Assembly (NCBI GenBank): GCA_028095005.1
Contig: CM051460.1
Coordinates: 232,456,742 to 232,520,741, forward strand
From: Rhynchospora pubera
Lineage: Eukaryota; Streptophyta; Magnoliopsida; Poales; Cyperaceae
Reading direction: 5' to 3'
Length of the DNA: 64,000 nt
Part shown: piece after piece, positions 10,635 through 20,774 of the stretch
How positions within the stretch are numbered: the first letter of the stretch is position 1
How the letters are laid out: each line of letters opens with the position of its first letter
Notes under the pieces: generated by a model
Told to the model about the DNA's origin: nothing
What the model saw: the letters and a program-made list of their open reading frames with translations, nothing else
Database searches by the model: none
Position numbers and translations under genes: made by a program

Positions 10635-11618
10635 TTAGTCGATGAATGGCAAGGGAAAATGATCCTTGCGAGTGGCAGCATTGAGTTTACGGTAATCGAT
10701 GCACATGCGCCATCCCGTCACCACTCGGGTTTGAATCAGCTCGTTTTTCTCATTTTTCACCACGGTCGTCCCGCCCTTCTTTGGGACGACATGGACTGGG
10801 CTGACCCACTTGCTGTCCGAGATCGGGTAGATAACCCCCGCATCGAGGAGTTTGAGAATCTCCTTTTTAACGACCTCCTTCAGGTTTGGGTTTAGCCTTC
10901 TTTGAGCCTCGATGGTCGGCTTATGGTCGTCCTCCATCAAGATGCGATGTGTGCAGAAGGACGGGTGAATGCCCTTCAAGTCCCCAATCGAATACCCGAT
11001 CGCCTTTCGATGTGCTCTTAGTTCTTCCAAAAGCTTTCCTGTTTGCTCATCATCTAAAGCAGAGTTAATAATAACAGGGTAGGTTTGATTTGGTTCAAGA
11101 AACTCATACCTTAAAGTATCGGGCAGGAGCTTTAATTCAACTTGAGGTGGCTGTCCAGAGACTGGAATTCGGTCCGAATCAGGAGGAATTCGGTCCGAAT
11201 TCTCACATGATGAAATTGCAGAAATTCCAGAGCAATCAATTCGGTCTGAATTGGGTGGAATTCGGTCCGAATTGATGGTGTTTTGTGGTTCTGGCTCTTC
11301 TGTCGCCTCTCCAGACGATTCCTCCACCGCTATTGATTCTTGTATTTCGCTGAGGAACTCGTGGTAAGTCGTGAGAGCATCAAGATACCGGTCTTCGAGT
11401 CGCTTTTCGACCGGAATCTCCTCCACATCGATTTGGTAGCAAGACTCGAGCTGGTTTGAGCATTTCATAGCTTGGTCGATTGAGTATTCCCATTGCTCAC
11501 CACCGACTCTCACCAGAATGGTCCCGTCTCTTATGTCCATCAAGATACCTGCAGTTCTAAGGAAGGGGCGTCCCAAAATGATGGGAACATCCTCGTCTTC
11601 CTCCATGTCCATTATCAC
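10635..11618 (-). pseudogene. Gypsy protease C-terminus and N-terminal RT
   Basis: The segment begins in the protease flap region (VPIILGRPFLRTAG). It crosses a linker with NSDRI repeats, then enters RT (GVIYPISDSKWVSPVHVVPK, RMCIDYRKLNAATRKDHFPLPF). It ends at TAA (10637-10635), where the family has a glutamine-type codon. The frame is the same on the other side, so this is one point mutation. The N-terminal end is out of frame with the upstream protease segment because of a frameshift near 11660-11690. Confidence 0.88.
11166..11273. repeat. Two palindrome pairs at the protease-RT junction
   Basis: Copies start at 11166, 11187, 11238 and 11259. Within-pair distance is 21 bp and pair-to-pair distance is 72 bp. 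Two copies carry single changes. They encode NSDRIPPNSDRI and NSDRIPPDSDRI. Confidence 0.95.
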
Positions 11619-12653
11619 AAAATCACCAGGGACAAAGAATTTACCGAGTTTGACTGGAATGTCCTCGATTGACGAATGGGCAGTCGGATTGACGAATCTG
11701 CGAGTTTGAGAGTGGTGTTCGAAGGTTTCAATCTTCCAATGCCGATCCGGTCGAACACAGATTTGGGCATCAAACTCACGCTTGCCCCGTTGTCACACAG
11801 GGCCCTTTTGATCTGAGCCCCGCCAATAGTGCACGGTATGGTGAATCTACCCGGATCGTCCATCTTAACGGGCATCTTCTTTTGAATCACCATGTTGCAA
11901 TGCTCTGTAATCCCTGCATTTTTGAATTCTTCTAAAAGAAATTTGTGAGTAATCAGATCTTTTAAGAATTTGGCATAAGAGGGAATCTGAGTAATTGCAT
12001 CAGTGAAAGGAATGGTGATTCTCAACCCCCTAATTACCTCTAAGAACTTTTTGAACTGCTCGTTTACCTTTGCTTTGGCCAATCTTTGAGGAAATGGGGC
12101 CCTTATGCGTTGATCGGGAGCCTTCAGCAGCGAATTTGGGGCTGATGTGCGTTTCTCCCTTCCGAATTCGGTCCGAATTGGGTCTAATTCGGTCCGAATT
12201 GCAGGTTCTGGAATTTCCTGTGCAGGAATTCGGTCCGAATTAGATTGAATTCGGTACGAATTCATTTCAGGTTCAGCTGCAGATGCGACTTTTGGCTGGA
12301 CTTCTTTGGGCATAGGTGCGTCCTTGTATTGGGTGCCACTCCTAAGTGTGTGCACCGCGTTGATCTCTGCGCGAGGGTTTGGCTCGGGTTGACTTGGGAG
12401 CTTCCCTTGCTCGCGGGTGTTTTGAGATGCAAAGAACCCCTCGATCATCTTTTCCACTCGCGAGGCAGCTCCGGCTTCTTTTTGGAGTTTAGCCATTCCA
12501 TCAAGGAGCTTCTCATTTAGGGCATTTTGAGTTTCAACAAAGTGTTCGAGCTCAGGTGTAACGTAGGGCTTTCTTTGAAAATTCTGCCCTCGATCGTTGT
12601 TAGGCAGGGGGCCTCGATTTTGGTTCGGTTGAGGTGGATTTCCAGGACGGTTG
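11615..12653 (-). pseudogene. Gypsy gag C-terminus and protease N-terminus
   Basis: This is the continuation of gag downstream of the Copia insertion. The reading frame is open from the insertion site. The gag tail is Asn/Gln/Pro-rich (PQPNQNRGPLPNNDRGQNFQ). After a linker with palindrome-encoded NSYRI/NSDRI and IRTEL/IRTEF come the protease features CDNGASVSLMP (DxGAS) and a KLADSSIRLPI strand. The frame is then lost close to a short duplicated ATTCGTCAATC at about 11671-11697 and terminates near 11615. The continuation in another frame (EDIPVKLGKFF) shows a small indel. Confidence 0.85.
12165..12262. repeat. Two palindrome pairs at the gag-protease junction
   Basis: Copies start at 12165, 12186, 12227 and 12248. 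Within-pair distance is 21 bp and pair-to-pair distance is 62 bp. Because 62 is not a multiple of 3, the first encoded pair is read NSDRI-type and the second IRTEF-type. The same layout is seen in the gag N-terminal cluster. Confidence 0.95.
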
Positions 12654-13934
12654 TGTTAGAGATATGTCCTAGAAGCCAATTCATTAGGCTACTTCTATAG
12701 TTTATGTTATTGATGATTTCAGATCATTTGTTTTTTGATTTAATCGTTGACAGCTCATTCAGGTTGAGGATCTGAATTATAGATCACTGTTATTCATTTA
12801 GTAGTAAATGACAACGATAAATCTAAAAGTCCATAATCTTGATGATTAACAGAGAACATTAGTTATCAATAAGATTAGTATGCAGATTAAGTGATGATTA
12901 AGTTCTATAAATCATAGGTTAAGAGTAACCAACTTAATTGCATATGTATATGTTGTAGAACATAGTACAGGACTGGACCCCACGAAATAAATATATGGAT
13001 TGTGTTACGTGTCATTATTTATTTCGTTATGATTTTGGTTCTAAGTTTGAGATGATTATCTTTTCCACATGAGGATAGATGCTATAAATCATGTCTACCG
13101 CTGATTCCTGATAAAGGCTGCTATACGGACTTGATTTAAGTATTATTGAATTGTGCGGGGAAAAGCTAATTATCAAGAAAACCGTATGTCCCTCATTAAT
13201 TCACTTAGTGAGTGACGATATCTGTTTGGGCCCCTTGATGGAGATAGATTGTTTGCTAGCAACTGATACAATTATCTCTAGATCAAGAAACGTATAATCT
13301 GCAAGAATGACACGTTCCTATCTTGGATTATACGATGATATCGTGTGACATAAGAATCAAAATAGAGAAACATAATTGTTCTCTTATGCAGGATTGAAAT
13401 TTTGTAGCTGTACACTATTTATGCGAATTGGGAATCATAACGTGTTGCTAGATACCGCTTATGATTATTGGAATAAAATGGCGATTTAATTCCATGTCCA
13501 ACGTAGCATAAATCCTCAAAGGGTCACACAAATAAAGCTTTAACCAAACAGTGCATTATTTATTTATTCGCAATAGTGCGTATTGCGAAAATATGATATG
13601 TTGATTAATTAATTATATACCGTTGCGGACCGTTATAATTAATTAAATCAAATAGATCATATAGAAATAAATTAATGCATTTGCTAATCCTGAAATGATT
13701 ATTAATAAGTTAATAATTATTTATATTCAACATATTTTATTTGAGCTATTCGGATTTTAATTAAATGTTAATTAAAAGGGCCGAAATTGATAACTATTGG
13801 AAAGACAAATAAATGGAATTAAGTAATGGACCTAGCCAACAAATTGTTGTAGGCCTTCTTGGCCCATGAAGGGTGCGGCAACCTAGGGGCAAATTTGTCC
13901 AAAGGAAATGTTGGTAGGTAGATCAAGAGAGCTC

Positions 13935-13942
13935 TATATAAA
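13935..13942 (+). promoter_or_regulatory. TATA box of the Copia LTR promoter
   Basis: TATATAAA in a GC-flanked context (GAGCTCTATATAAAGGGG), repeated in the 3' LTR at 22056-22063. Transcription would start about 30 bp downstream. Confidence 0.7.
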
Positions 13943-14278
13943 GGGGTTCATTTTGGGGAAACCCTAGCCACCTTTCTATTTTCTCTCTCCTTCCTCCATA
14001 GCCGAAATTCCCAAAAGAGGAGAATAAATTTCAGAATTTATTCCTCTTCTCTTTTGCTCTTTCCATTGTTTCATTAGGGCTCATGTGTTGAGATTTAGCT
14101 ACTTCATTAATATAGATTAATTGGAAGAAAAGCTAGAAACAAAGTATTAGCTATCTCTCTTTGTGTTTTTGCTAGCACAAAAATCTTAGAGGTTGGTTAA
14201 TCCTTTTGGTGGATTCGAGGCCGTCGAAGGAAGAAGAAGGGAGAGCACGCCACCGACACCAAAACCGTTGGAACAAGC

Positions 14279-14308
14279 CTCTTGGTTGCGATACCAAGAG
14301 AGGTATAC
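14279..14308 (+). promoter_or_regulatory. R-U5 hairpin adjoining a candidate 5' splice site
   Basis: CTCTTGGT (14279-14286) pairs with ACCAAGAG (14293-14300), and AG|GTATAC follows with GT at 14303. In the outer element the equivalent is CTCTTGAT/ATCAAGAG, where a G-C pair has become A-T on both sides. The pairing is therefore conserved. Confidence 0.6.
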
Positions 14309-14428
14309 TTCCAACCCTTTTTCTCGTGTGTTTGAATAGCTTGTGTACTAGATCCTATGTGTGTGATGTTCTTGGCTTAATTAATTTGTAATTAGCAAAA
14401 TAAATGAAAATTACACACTTTCTAACAG

Positions 14429-14440
14429 TGGTATCAGAGC
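14429..14440 (+). other. Copia primer binding site (tRNA-Met)
   Basis: TGGTATCAGAGC, one base inside the 5' LTR, complementary to the 3' end of plant initiator tRNA-Met. Confidence 0.92.
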
Positions 14441-16513
14441 ACATGGTCGTACTTAAGCTATTTTAACACTTAATTAAGAGAAATTGGCTAATTAATGGAT
14501 TAGTAGAGATGATGCGTTTGTTTGCTGTCTGGAAATGGTATTTTCTGTGTTGTTTCGCATTTTTCTCTGTGATATGTCCTCTGGAAGATCTTTCCTTCTA
14601 CATAAAAGTTGTAGATCTGTGGATTGTGATTCTTTTGGCGTTGGATTCACATTTTTCTGAATTAGTATAGATTTACTGTGAATAAAATGGCGACAGTGCA
14701 CAGAACCAGTTTCTGCTTGCACTGTCCTGTTTGAATGGCTTGAAAGATTTATATTTTGAATATAAGTACCAGTGTTCCATGGCTAGAAATAAAGAGGACT
14801 TGAAGCTCTTTCTGAACATGTATAAATTGTTGCATGACTCGGATTAATTTGTGGGTTTTCAAGTATGAAAAGGAAGATCTTGTCAGATCCAGTTTGTTGA
14901 GAAAATCGATTGTTCTAATAAACTGTACCAACTGAGAACTCCTTTAAAAATTCTGTTTAAATGGAGTTGTTCTATTTTGAGTTAGGATTCCAGGAAAATT
15001 AATTTCATAATTTTTCGTGGATTTTTGGACCTTCAACTGGGTTAAAACCTTTCGATTGACAGTCTGTTCCAGTACAGAATTTGTTGATTGTTTAGGCTGT
15101 AACTTAATATTATTGAACTGAACTTGGTTGTTTTCTTTTCATGAATGGATAGCCTGTAGTCTAAACAAGTTTTTCTATGTATATTGTATATATAAAAACT
15201 GGATAGAAGGTGGTCTAACAGACCAAATGGTTGAGAGGATAAGCTGAAAATCTCATAACGGTGTTTCGTGCACTTGTAAGAGATTTGTCTTTTTTGATTC
15301 TCCCAGATGGTTTAAGATCTCTTCTTGAATTTTTTACTGGTAGTCACAACTTTGATAAGGAGCTTAAGTAATTTATTTGAGAATTTTTGGAGACCGAAAA
15401 CTGTTGTTTTTGTTGGATTCCATTAGTTACGTTTTTTGGTAAATTACTGTTTTTCTAAGTATTCAAACTAGTTGAAATTAATTAGAAAACTCCTTGTTTG
15501 ATCTCCTTTCTGTTATGGGATGTTGAAAGAACTTTCTAAATGAATTTAAACAAGTTTGGTTGTTTAAAATTGAGGATTTGTACACGGAATTTACTTATAG
15601 CAAACGATACGCAAAGATGCTTGAAAATCGTTAATTGGAAACAAAGTGGACTTGTATGTGCTAACTTTGTTTTGTAGGTGGATAGTGGGTTTAGTATGGC
15701 TCAAGACTCAATGCCTTGTGGTTGTATTTTAATGCATGTGTGAATGTTTGTAATGCGGCCTTTGGTGCCATTAATTAATTTTTGATTAATTTTTGATGTA
15801 ACTTGTGAGGCTTGCATGCCCCTAAGGATAGGAAGGGAATAGGATGTTTTCACATGTATTTTGCACCTTTATTTTATATAGGATTTAGATCCTTATAGAA
15901 TTTAGTGGGAGGGCAAGGATTAGATTAGTTTTGCTCCATGGACGATGTGGCGAAACTAATGCAAGCGGGAGCCATACAAACCCACAACTATGAGATGCTT
16001 GTATGATTGCTTGTGATAGGTTAGGTATGGGTGTATGTTTACACGACCACCAAACAAGCGTCATGATTGTTATTCGTCCCAAATAAAAAGAATTAAGTCT
16101 AATCAAAATTCACTCTCCTTCTTTCTATCCCCTTCTTACGTAGTATGATCGGTCATTGATGTATTCTCGCCGACGCGGGACATCGTGATCCATCATCCGT
16201 GTCGGGGTGTAAATCGGATTTACTAGGAGCAAATAGAAAGAAGTGACTTAACAATGATTCAAATCGGATTGGTCATTGGAGTGAAGTTCGTTAATCGAAC
16301 CAAGAGTCATAGGAACGTATGATTGGTTGGAGAACCTATTTCACATTTGTTGGTGCAATGTTCTGCCGACGCCGTCGTTGCATTAACAAGTTGTGGGAGT
16401 CTTGGAAATTCACTACATTTAGGGACATGATATAATGTAGTGGAAGTTTTACTTAGTTAAAACAAATTTTAAAGCATAAACTAATTGACCTTAAAACTTA
16501 TGTATTGTTGTAG
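14441..16513 (+). other. Copia 2-kb untranslated leader
   Basis: No substantial ORF and many upstream ATGs. It ends TGTATTGTTGTAG directly before the polyprotein ATG, a U-rich plant 3' splice site. A candidate branch sequence CTAAT lies at about 16480. The first 1.5 kb is also present, inverted, at 25788-27273 in the outer element. Confidence 0.75.
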
Positions 16514-19500
16514 ATGTCTTCCTCATCTTTTACGCTACGTTCTCTTGTTGAGAGAGAGAAACTCGCTTTTAACGGTGCCAATTTCTTGGATTGGCATCGC
16601 AACCTAAGGCTTGCCTTTAGATATGAGAAAAGAGAGTATCTCCTCACCACTCCCATGCCATCGGCTCCAAAGGCAACCGCTTCCCAAGAGGAAAAGGATG
16701 TCTTTGCGAAGCATGAAAACGAGGAAATGGAGATGTCCGTCGTGATGGTGGCAACCATGGAATCGGAACTCCAAAAGGAGTTCATGGATAGTGGCTATGG
16801 AGTGTTCGCTATGATCACTCGCCTATCCAACATGTTCCAAACAAAGGCCCGCACCGAAAGGGCCCGTCTCATCAAGGCCGTCGCCAACACTCGCTTGGCC
16901 GAAGGTCATGATGTCGGGCCACACGTCATGAAGATGGCGGGGTTGTTTCGGCAGCTTGAGAAGCTTGATACGCCCTTCCCTTCGGGGGCGATTCAAGACT
17001 TCATTCTCAATTCTCTCCCTCCAAGCTTCACCGGTTTCGTTGTGAACTACCGGATGAACGGCATGGACAAGAGCATGGATGACATCCAAAACATGCTCAT
17101 TGAGACGGAGGAGAGTCTTAAGAAAGAGAAGGGCCCCAAGGATGTTCTTGCGGTGAGTGGAAAAAGCAAGAAGATAAGAAAGCGTGGCCGCAAAGGAAAA
17201 GGCAAAGGCCCGGTGACGCCCCAAGGTCCGGCCAAGGGTGCTCCCGTGGGTTCTAAGAAGAAGAAGAACCCGGCCACTTCCGAGACCGTTTGCTACTACT
17301 GTAGCAACAAGGGCCATTGGAAGAGAAACTGCCCAAGGTACCTAGCTGACAAGAAGGCGGGAACTGTCCAACCTTCTACCTCAGGTATATTTGTCATTGA
17401 AACCCTTCTCGCTACTTCTCACACAGATTGGGTATTTGATACTGGTTCGTGTGCTCACATTTGTCGAAATGTGCAGGTCCTAAAGAATAGAAGGCGGCTC
17501 GAGAAAGGCGAAGTTCAACTCCGCGTCGGTAACGGCACGTGCGTCTCCGCTATGGCCGTTGGGAGCGTGGAACTAACCTTGCCTAATGGTTTTGTGTTGG
17601 AACTCAAGGATGTTTTTGTAGTTCCATGTATCACTCGAAACATTGTATCCGTTTCTTGTTTGGATTTGGATGGTTATGATGTTGTAATAAAGAACAAGTG
17701 CTTGACTTTGTTTCGTAATGAAGTTCGTTTTTGTGATGCTCATTTATTGAATGGTCTTTATGTGCTTGATTCGAATGGATTTGTTTTGAGTGTTGAAAAT
17801 GACAAAAGGAAACGTAAGGTTTCACATGAGAATGCGACTTTAATGTGGCATTGCCGCTTAGGTCATATCAACGAGAAACGCATCAAGAGACTACAATCCG
17901 TTGGTCTCTTGGATCAATTCGCTTTCGAGCCAATTGACACTTGCGAATCTTGTTTGATGGGAAAAATGACCAAAGCGCCTTTTCCCAACAAAGGGATAAG
18001 GGCAAATGGATTGTTAGATCTCATACATACCGATGTATGTGGACCTATGAGCATTTGTGCACGTGGAGGTTTCTCATACTTCGTCACGTTCACTGACGAT
18101 TATAGTAGATACGGGTATATCTACTTGATGCGTCATAAATCTGAAACCTTTGACAAGTTCAAAGAGTTTAAGAGTGAAGTTGAGAACCAACTTGATCGAA
18201 AGATCAAGGCCTTACGATCCGATAGAGGTGGTGAGTACTTGAGCCACGAATTTGGCGATTATCTAAAGGAGTGTGGAATCGTTCCACAACTCACTCCACC
18301 AGGAACACCACAATGGAATGGTGTGTCCGAAAGGAGGAATCGAACTTTGCTAGACATGGTTCGATCGATGATGAGCCAAACTGATTTGCCTATGTCTTTT
18401 TGGGGTTATGCAATTGAAACCGCAGCTTTTACTTTGAACCGTGTTCCATCAAAGTCCGTTGAGAAAACACCCTATGAGCTATGGTTTGGTTCGAAACCTA
18501 GCATGATGTTTCTCAAGATTTGGGGTTGTGAAGCTTATGTGAAAAGGCTAGTGAGCGATAAGTTTGGACCCAAATCGGACAAATGTCATTTCGTAGGATA
18601 CCCTAAGGAAACGAAGGGTTACTACTTCTATAACCGTGTCGAGAACAAGATAGTTGTTGCACGACATGCGGAATTCTTGGAAAAGGAGTTTATCTCAAGA
18701 AGAAGTAGTGGGAGCAACGTGGTTATTGAAGAAATTCAAGAACCACAACAACAAAACATACCTCAAGTAGGTAATGTGGTTGTTCCAAATATAGTGCCAA
18801 ATGAGGTTACACCGAACGAGATTGTAGTCGAACCCATTCCTCAAGTTGTTGTGGAAGAAGAGGTTCAAGAACAAGCTCCCTCAAATGAATACTCAAACAT
18901 ATCGCGTGTCGATAGTGTTGAGGACGCACCTATACTTGAGGTTCAAGAACAAAGCCCACAAACCGTTGTGGAGCAAGTTCAAGAACCTCAAGCATCTACC
19001 CTACGAAGATCGGCAAGGCCAAGTCGTCCACCTATAAGATATTTAGGTTTGCACGACGTTCTCGTCATGGAGAACGATGAGCCTTTGACCATTGATGACA
19101 TGAAAAGAAAACCAGACTCCAAGGAATGGCTTAAAGCCATGGAATCCGAAATGCAATCCATGTATGACAACAAGGTATGGACCTTGGTTGATCTTCCCAA
19201 CGGAGTAAAACCCGTTGAGAACAAATGGATCTTTAAAAGAAAGGTCGACATGGATGGCAACTTGACCATTTACAAAGCACGACTCGTAGCGAAAGGTTAC
19301 AAACAAGTTCATGGTATTGACTATGAAGAAACCTTCTCGCCCGTCGTTATGTTCAAGTCAATTCGGATCATGTTAGCAATTGCCGCATTTTATGATTATG
19401 AAATATGGCAAATGGATGTCAAAACCGCCTTCCTAAATGGAAATTTGGAAGAGGATGTGTATATGACACAACCCAAGTGTTTTGTGGATCCAAAGAATGC

Positions 19501-20659
19501 TAACAAGGTATGCAAACTTCAAAGGTCCATTTATGGATTGAAGCAAGCATCGAGGAGTTGGAACAAACGCTTTGATGAAGAAGTCAAGAAATTGAACTTC
19601 GTCCAAAACGAAAAGGAACCTTGTGTTTACAAGAGGATCAGTGGGAGCGTGGTTGTGTTTCTTGTTCTATATGTTGATGATATCCTCTTGATCGGGAATG
19701 ATATCCCCGAGTTGAATGCAGTTAAGGATTCATTGAAGAAGGTGTTCTCAATGAAAGATTTGGGCGAAGCCGCCTATATCCTAGGAATCAAGATCTATAG
19801 AGATAGATCGAGAAGGATGTTAGGCTTGAGCCAAGATGCATATATTGACAAAGTGTTGAACAAACACAACATGGCAAATTCCAAAAAGGGATTCTTGCCT
19901 ATGTCACATGGCATTTTCTTGAGCAAGTCTCAAAGTCCGACCAATGATACAGATCGGGATTACATGAAGAAATTCCAGTATCCATCTGTGGTCGGATCGA
20001 TTATGTATGCCATGCTATGCACTCGTCCCGATGTGGCACATCCGATTAGCGTGACTAGTCGATGCCAAGCCAATCCCGGCATGGCACATTGGACTGCAGT
20101 CAAGAATATCCTCAAATATCTCAAGAGAACAAAGGATAGCATTCTCGTATATGGTGGAGACCAAGAGCTCGTTGTAAGTGGTTACACTGATGCTAGTTTT
20201 CAAACCGATCGAGATGACTCAAAATCACAGTCCGGCTTCGTATTTCTGCTCAACGGTGGTGCCGTGAGTTGGAAGAGTTCCAAACAAGATACTACGGCCG
20301 ATTCCGTCACCGAAGCAGAATACTTAGCGGCTGGTGAAGCAGCGAAAGAAGGTGTATGGATCAAGGAGTTCTTGACCGAGCTAGAGGTGGTTCCAAGCAT
20401 CTCAGGTCCAGTGGATATCTACTGCGACAACACGGGAGCCATAGCTCAGTCCAAGGAGCCTAGGTCTCACCAAAAGACTAGGCACATTCTACGACGATTC
20501 CATCTCATCCGTCAGTTGATCAATGATGGATGGGTCAAGGTCAAGAAGGTGGACGGTGCCGCGAACACAGCGGACCCTCTGACAAAGCCTTTATCTCGAG
20601 CCGCACATGAGTTGCACGTTGCATCCATGGGGATTAGGCGTATGCCTGAGTGGCTTTGA
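16514..20659 (+). CDS. Copia gag-pol polyprotein, intact
   Basis: 1381 residues in one frame. The gag N-terminus (LAFNGANFLDWHRNLRLAF) is followed by a basic stretch and a CCHC zinc knuckle CYYCSNKGHWKRNC (about 260-275). The protease has WVFDTGSCAHIC (Asp about 309). A pre-integrase domain (MWHCRLGHINEKR) precedes integrase with HTDVCGP, LRSDRGGEYL and WNGVSERRNRTLLD supplying Asp/Asp/Glu. After a Gln/Val/Pro-rich linker comes RT (WQMDVKTAFLNG, LYVDDILLIGND, residues about 1050-1062). RNase H has YTDASF, TEAEYLA and IYCDNTGAI. No stop or frameshift is seen, so this copy is potentially autonomous. Start: the ATG directly follows a candidate 3' splice site. Confidence 0.97.
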   Translation: MSSSSFTLRSLVEREKLAFNGANFLDWHRNLRLAFRYEKREYLLTTPMPSAPKATASQEEKDVFAKHENEEMEMSVVMVATMESELQKEFMDSGYGVFAMITRLSNMFQTKARTERARLIKAVANTRLAEGHDVGPHVMKMAGLFRQLEKLDTPFPSGAIQDFILNSLPPSFTGFVVNYRMNGMDKSMDDIQNMLIETEESLKKEKGPKDVLAVSGKSKKIRKRGRKGKGKGPVTPQGPAKGAPVGSKKKKNPATSETVCYYCSNKGHWKRNCPRYLADKKAGTVQPSTSGIFVIETLLATSHTDWVFDTGSCAHICRNVQVLKNRRRLEKGEVQLRVGNGTCVSAMAVGSVELTLPNGFVLELKDVFVVPCITRNIVSVSCLDLDGYDVVIKNKCLTLFRNEVRFCDAHLLNGLYVLDSNGFVLSVENDKRKRKVSHENATLMWHCRLGHINEKRIKRLQSVGLLDQFAFEPIDTCESCLMGKMTKAPFPNKGIRANGLLDLIHTDVCGPMSICARGGFSYFVTFTDDYSRYGYIYLMRHKSETFDKFKEFKSEVENQLDRKIKALRSDRGGEYLSHEFGDYLKECGIVPQLTPPGTPQWNGVSERRNRTLLDMVRSMMSQTDLPMSFWGYAIETAAFTLNRVPSKSVEKTPYELWFGSKPSMMFLKIWGCEAYVKRLVSDKFGPKSDKCHFVGYPKETKGYYFYNRVENKIVVARHAEFLEKEFISRRSSGSNVVIEEIQEPQQQNIPQVGNVVVPNIVPNEVTPNEIVVEPIPQVVVEEEVQEQAPSNEYSNISRVDSVEDAPILEVQEQSPQTVVEQVQEPQASTLRRSARPSRPPIRYLGLHDVLVMENDEPLTIDDMKRKPDSKEWLKAMESEMQSMYDNKVWTLVDLPNGVKPVENKWIFKRKVDMDGNLTIYKARLVAKGYKQVHGIDYEETFSPVVMFKSIRIMLAIAAFYDYEIWQMDVKTAFLNGNLEEDVYMTQPKCFVDPKNANKVCKLQRSIYGLKQASRSWNKRFDEEVKKLNFVQNEKEPCVYKRISGSVVVFLVLYVDDILLIGNDIPELNAVKDSLKKVFSMKDLGEAAYILGIKIYRDRSRRMLGLSQDAYIDKVLNKHNMANSKKGFLPMSHGIFLSKSQSPTNDTDRDYMKKFQYPSVVGSIMYAMLCTRPDVAHPISVTSRCQANPGMAHWTAVKNILKYLKRTKDSILVYGGDQELVVSGYTDASFQTDRDDSKSQSGFVFLLNGGAVSWKSSKQDTTADSVTEAEYLAAGEAAKEGVWIKEFLTELEVVPSISGPVDIYCDNTGAIAQSKEPRSHQKTRHILRRFHLIRQLINDGWVKVKKVDGAANTADPLTKPLSRAAHELHVASMGIRRMPEWL

Positions 20660-20774
20660 GTTGTATCTTTTATTACTAGGCTTTAGTATGAGACATGTAT
20701 ATTTTGGATATTACATTGAGTACTATGCACTTGCTAGAAGTCACCATTGATTGACTCTAGGCCAAGTGGGAGAT
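20660..20774 (+). other. Copia 3' untranslated spacer and polypurine tract
   Basis: A short AT-rich 3' spacer ending in the polypurine tract AAGTGGGAGAT (20764-20774) that primes plus-strand synthesis next to the 3' LTR. Confidence 0.85.

Larger units (their letters stand above)
12654..14427 (+). repeat. 5' LTR of the inner Copia element
   Basis: 1774 bp, identical in length to 20775-22548. It contains a TATA box (13935-13942) and, downstream, a hairpin abutting AG|GTATAC at 14279-14308. Confidence 0.95.

Noticed and set aside
14206..14391. 61-codon open frame in the Copia LTR, repeated at 22327-22512
   Set aside because: It has no ATG start and lies across the predicted R-U5 hairpin and splice-like site. 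Duplication only reflects the LTR pair.
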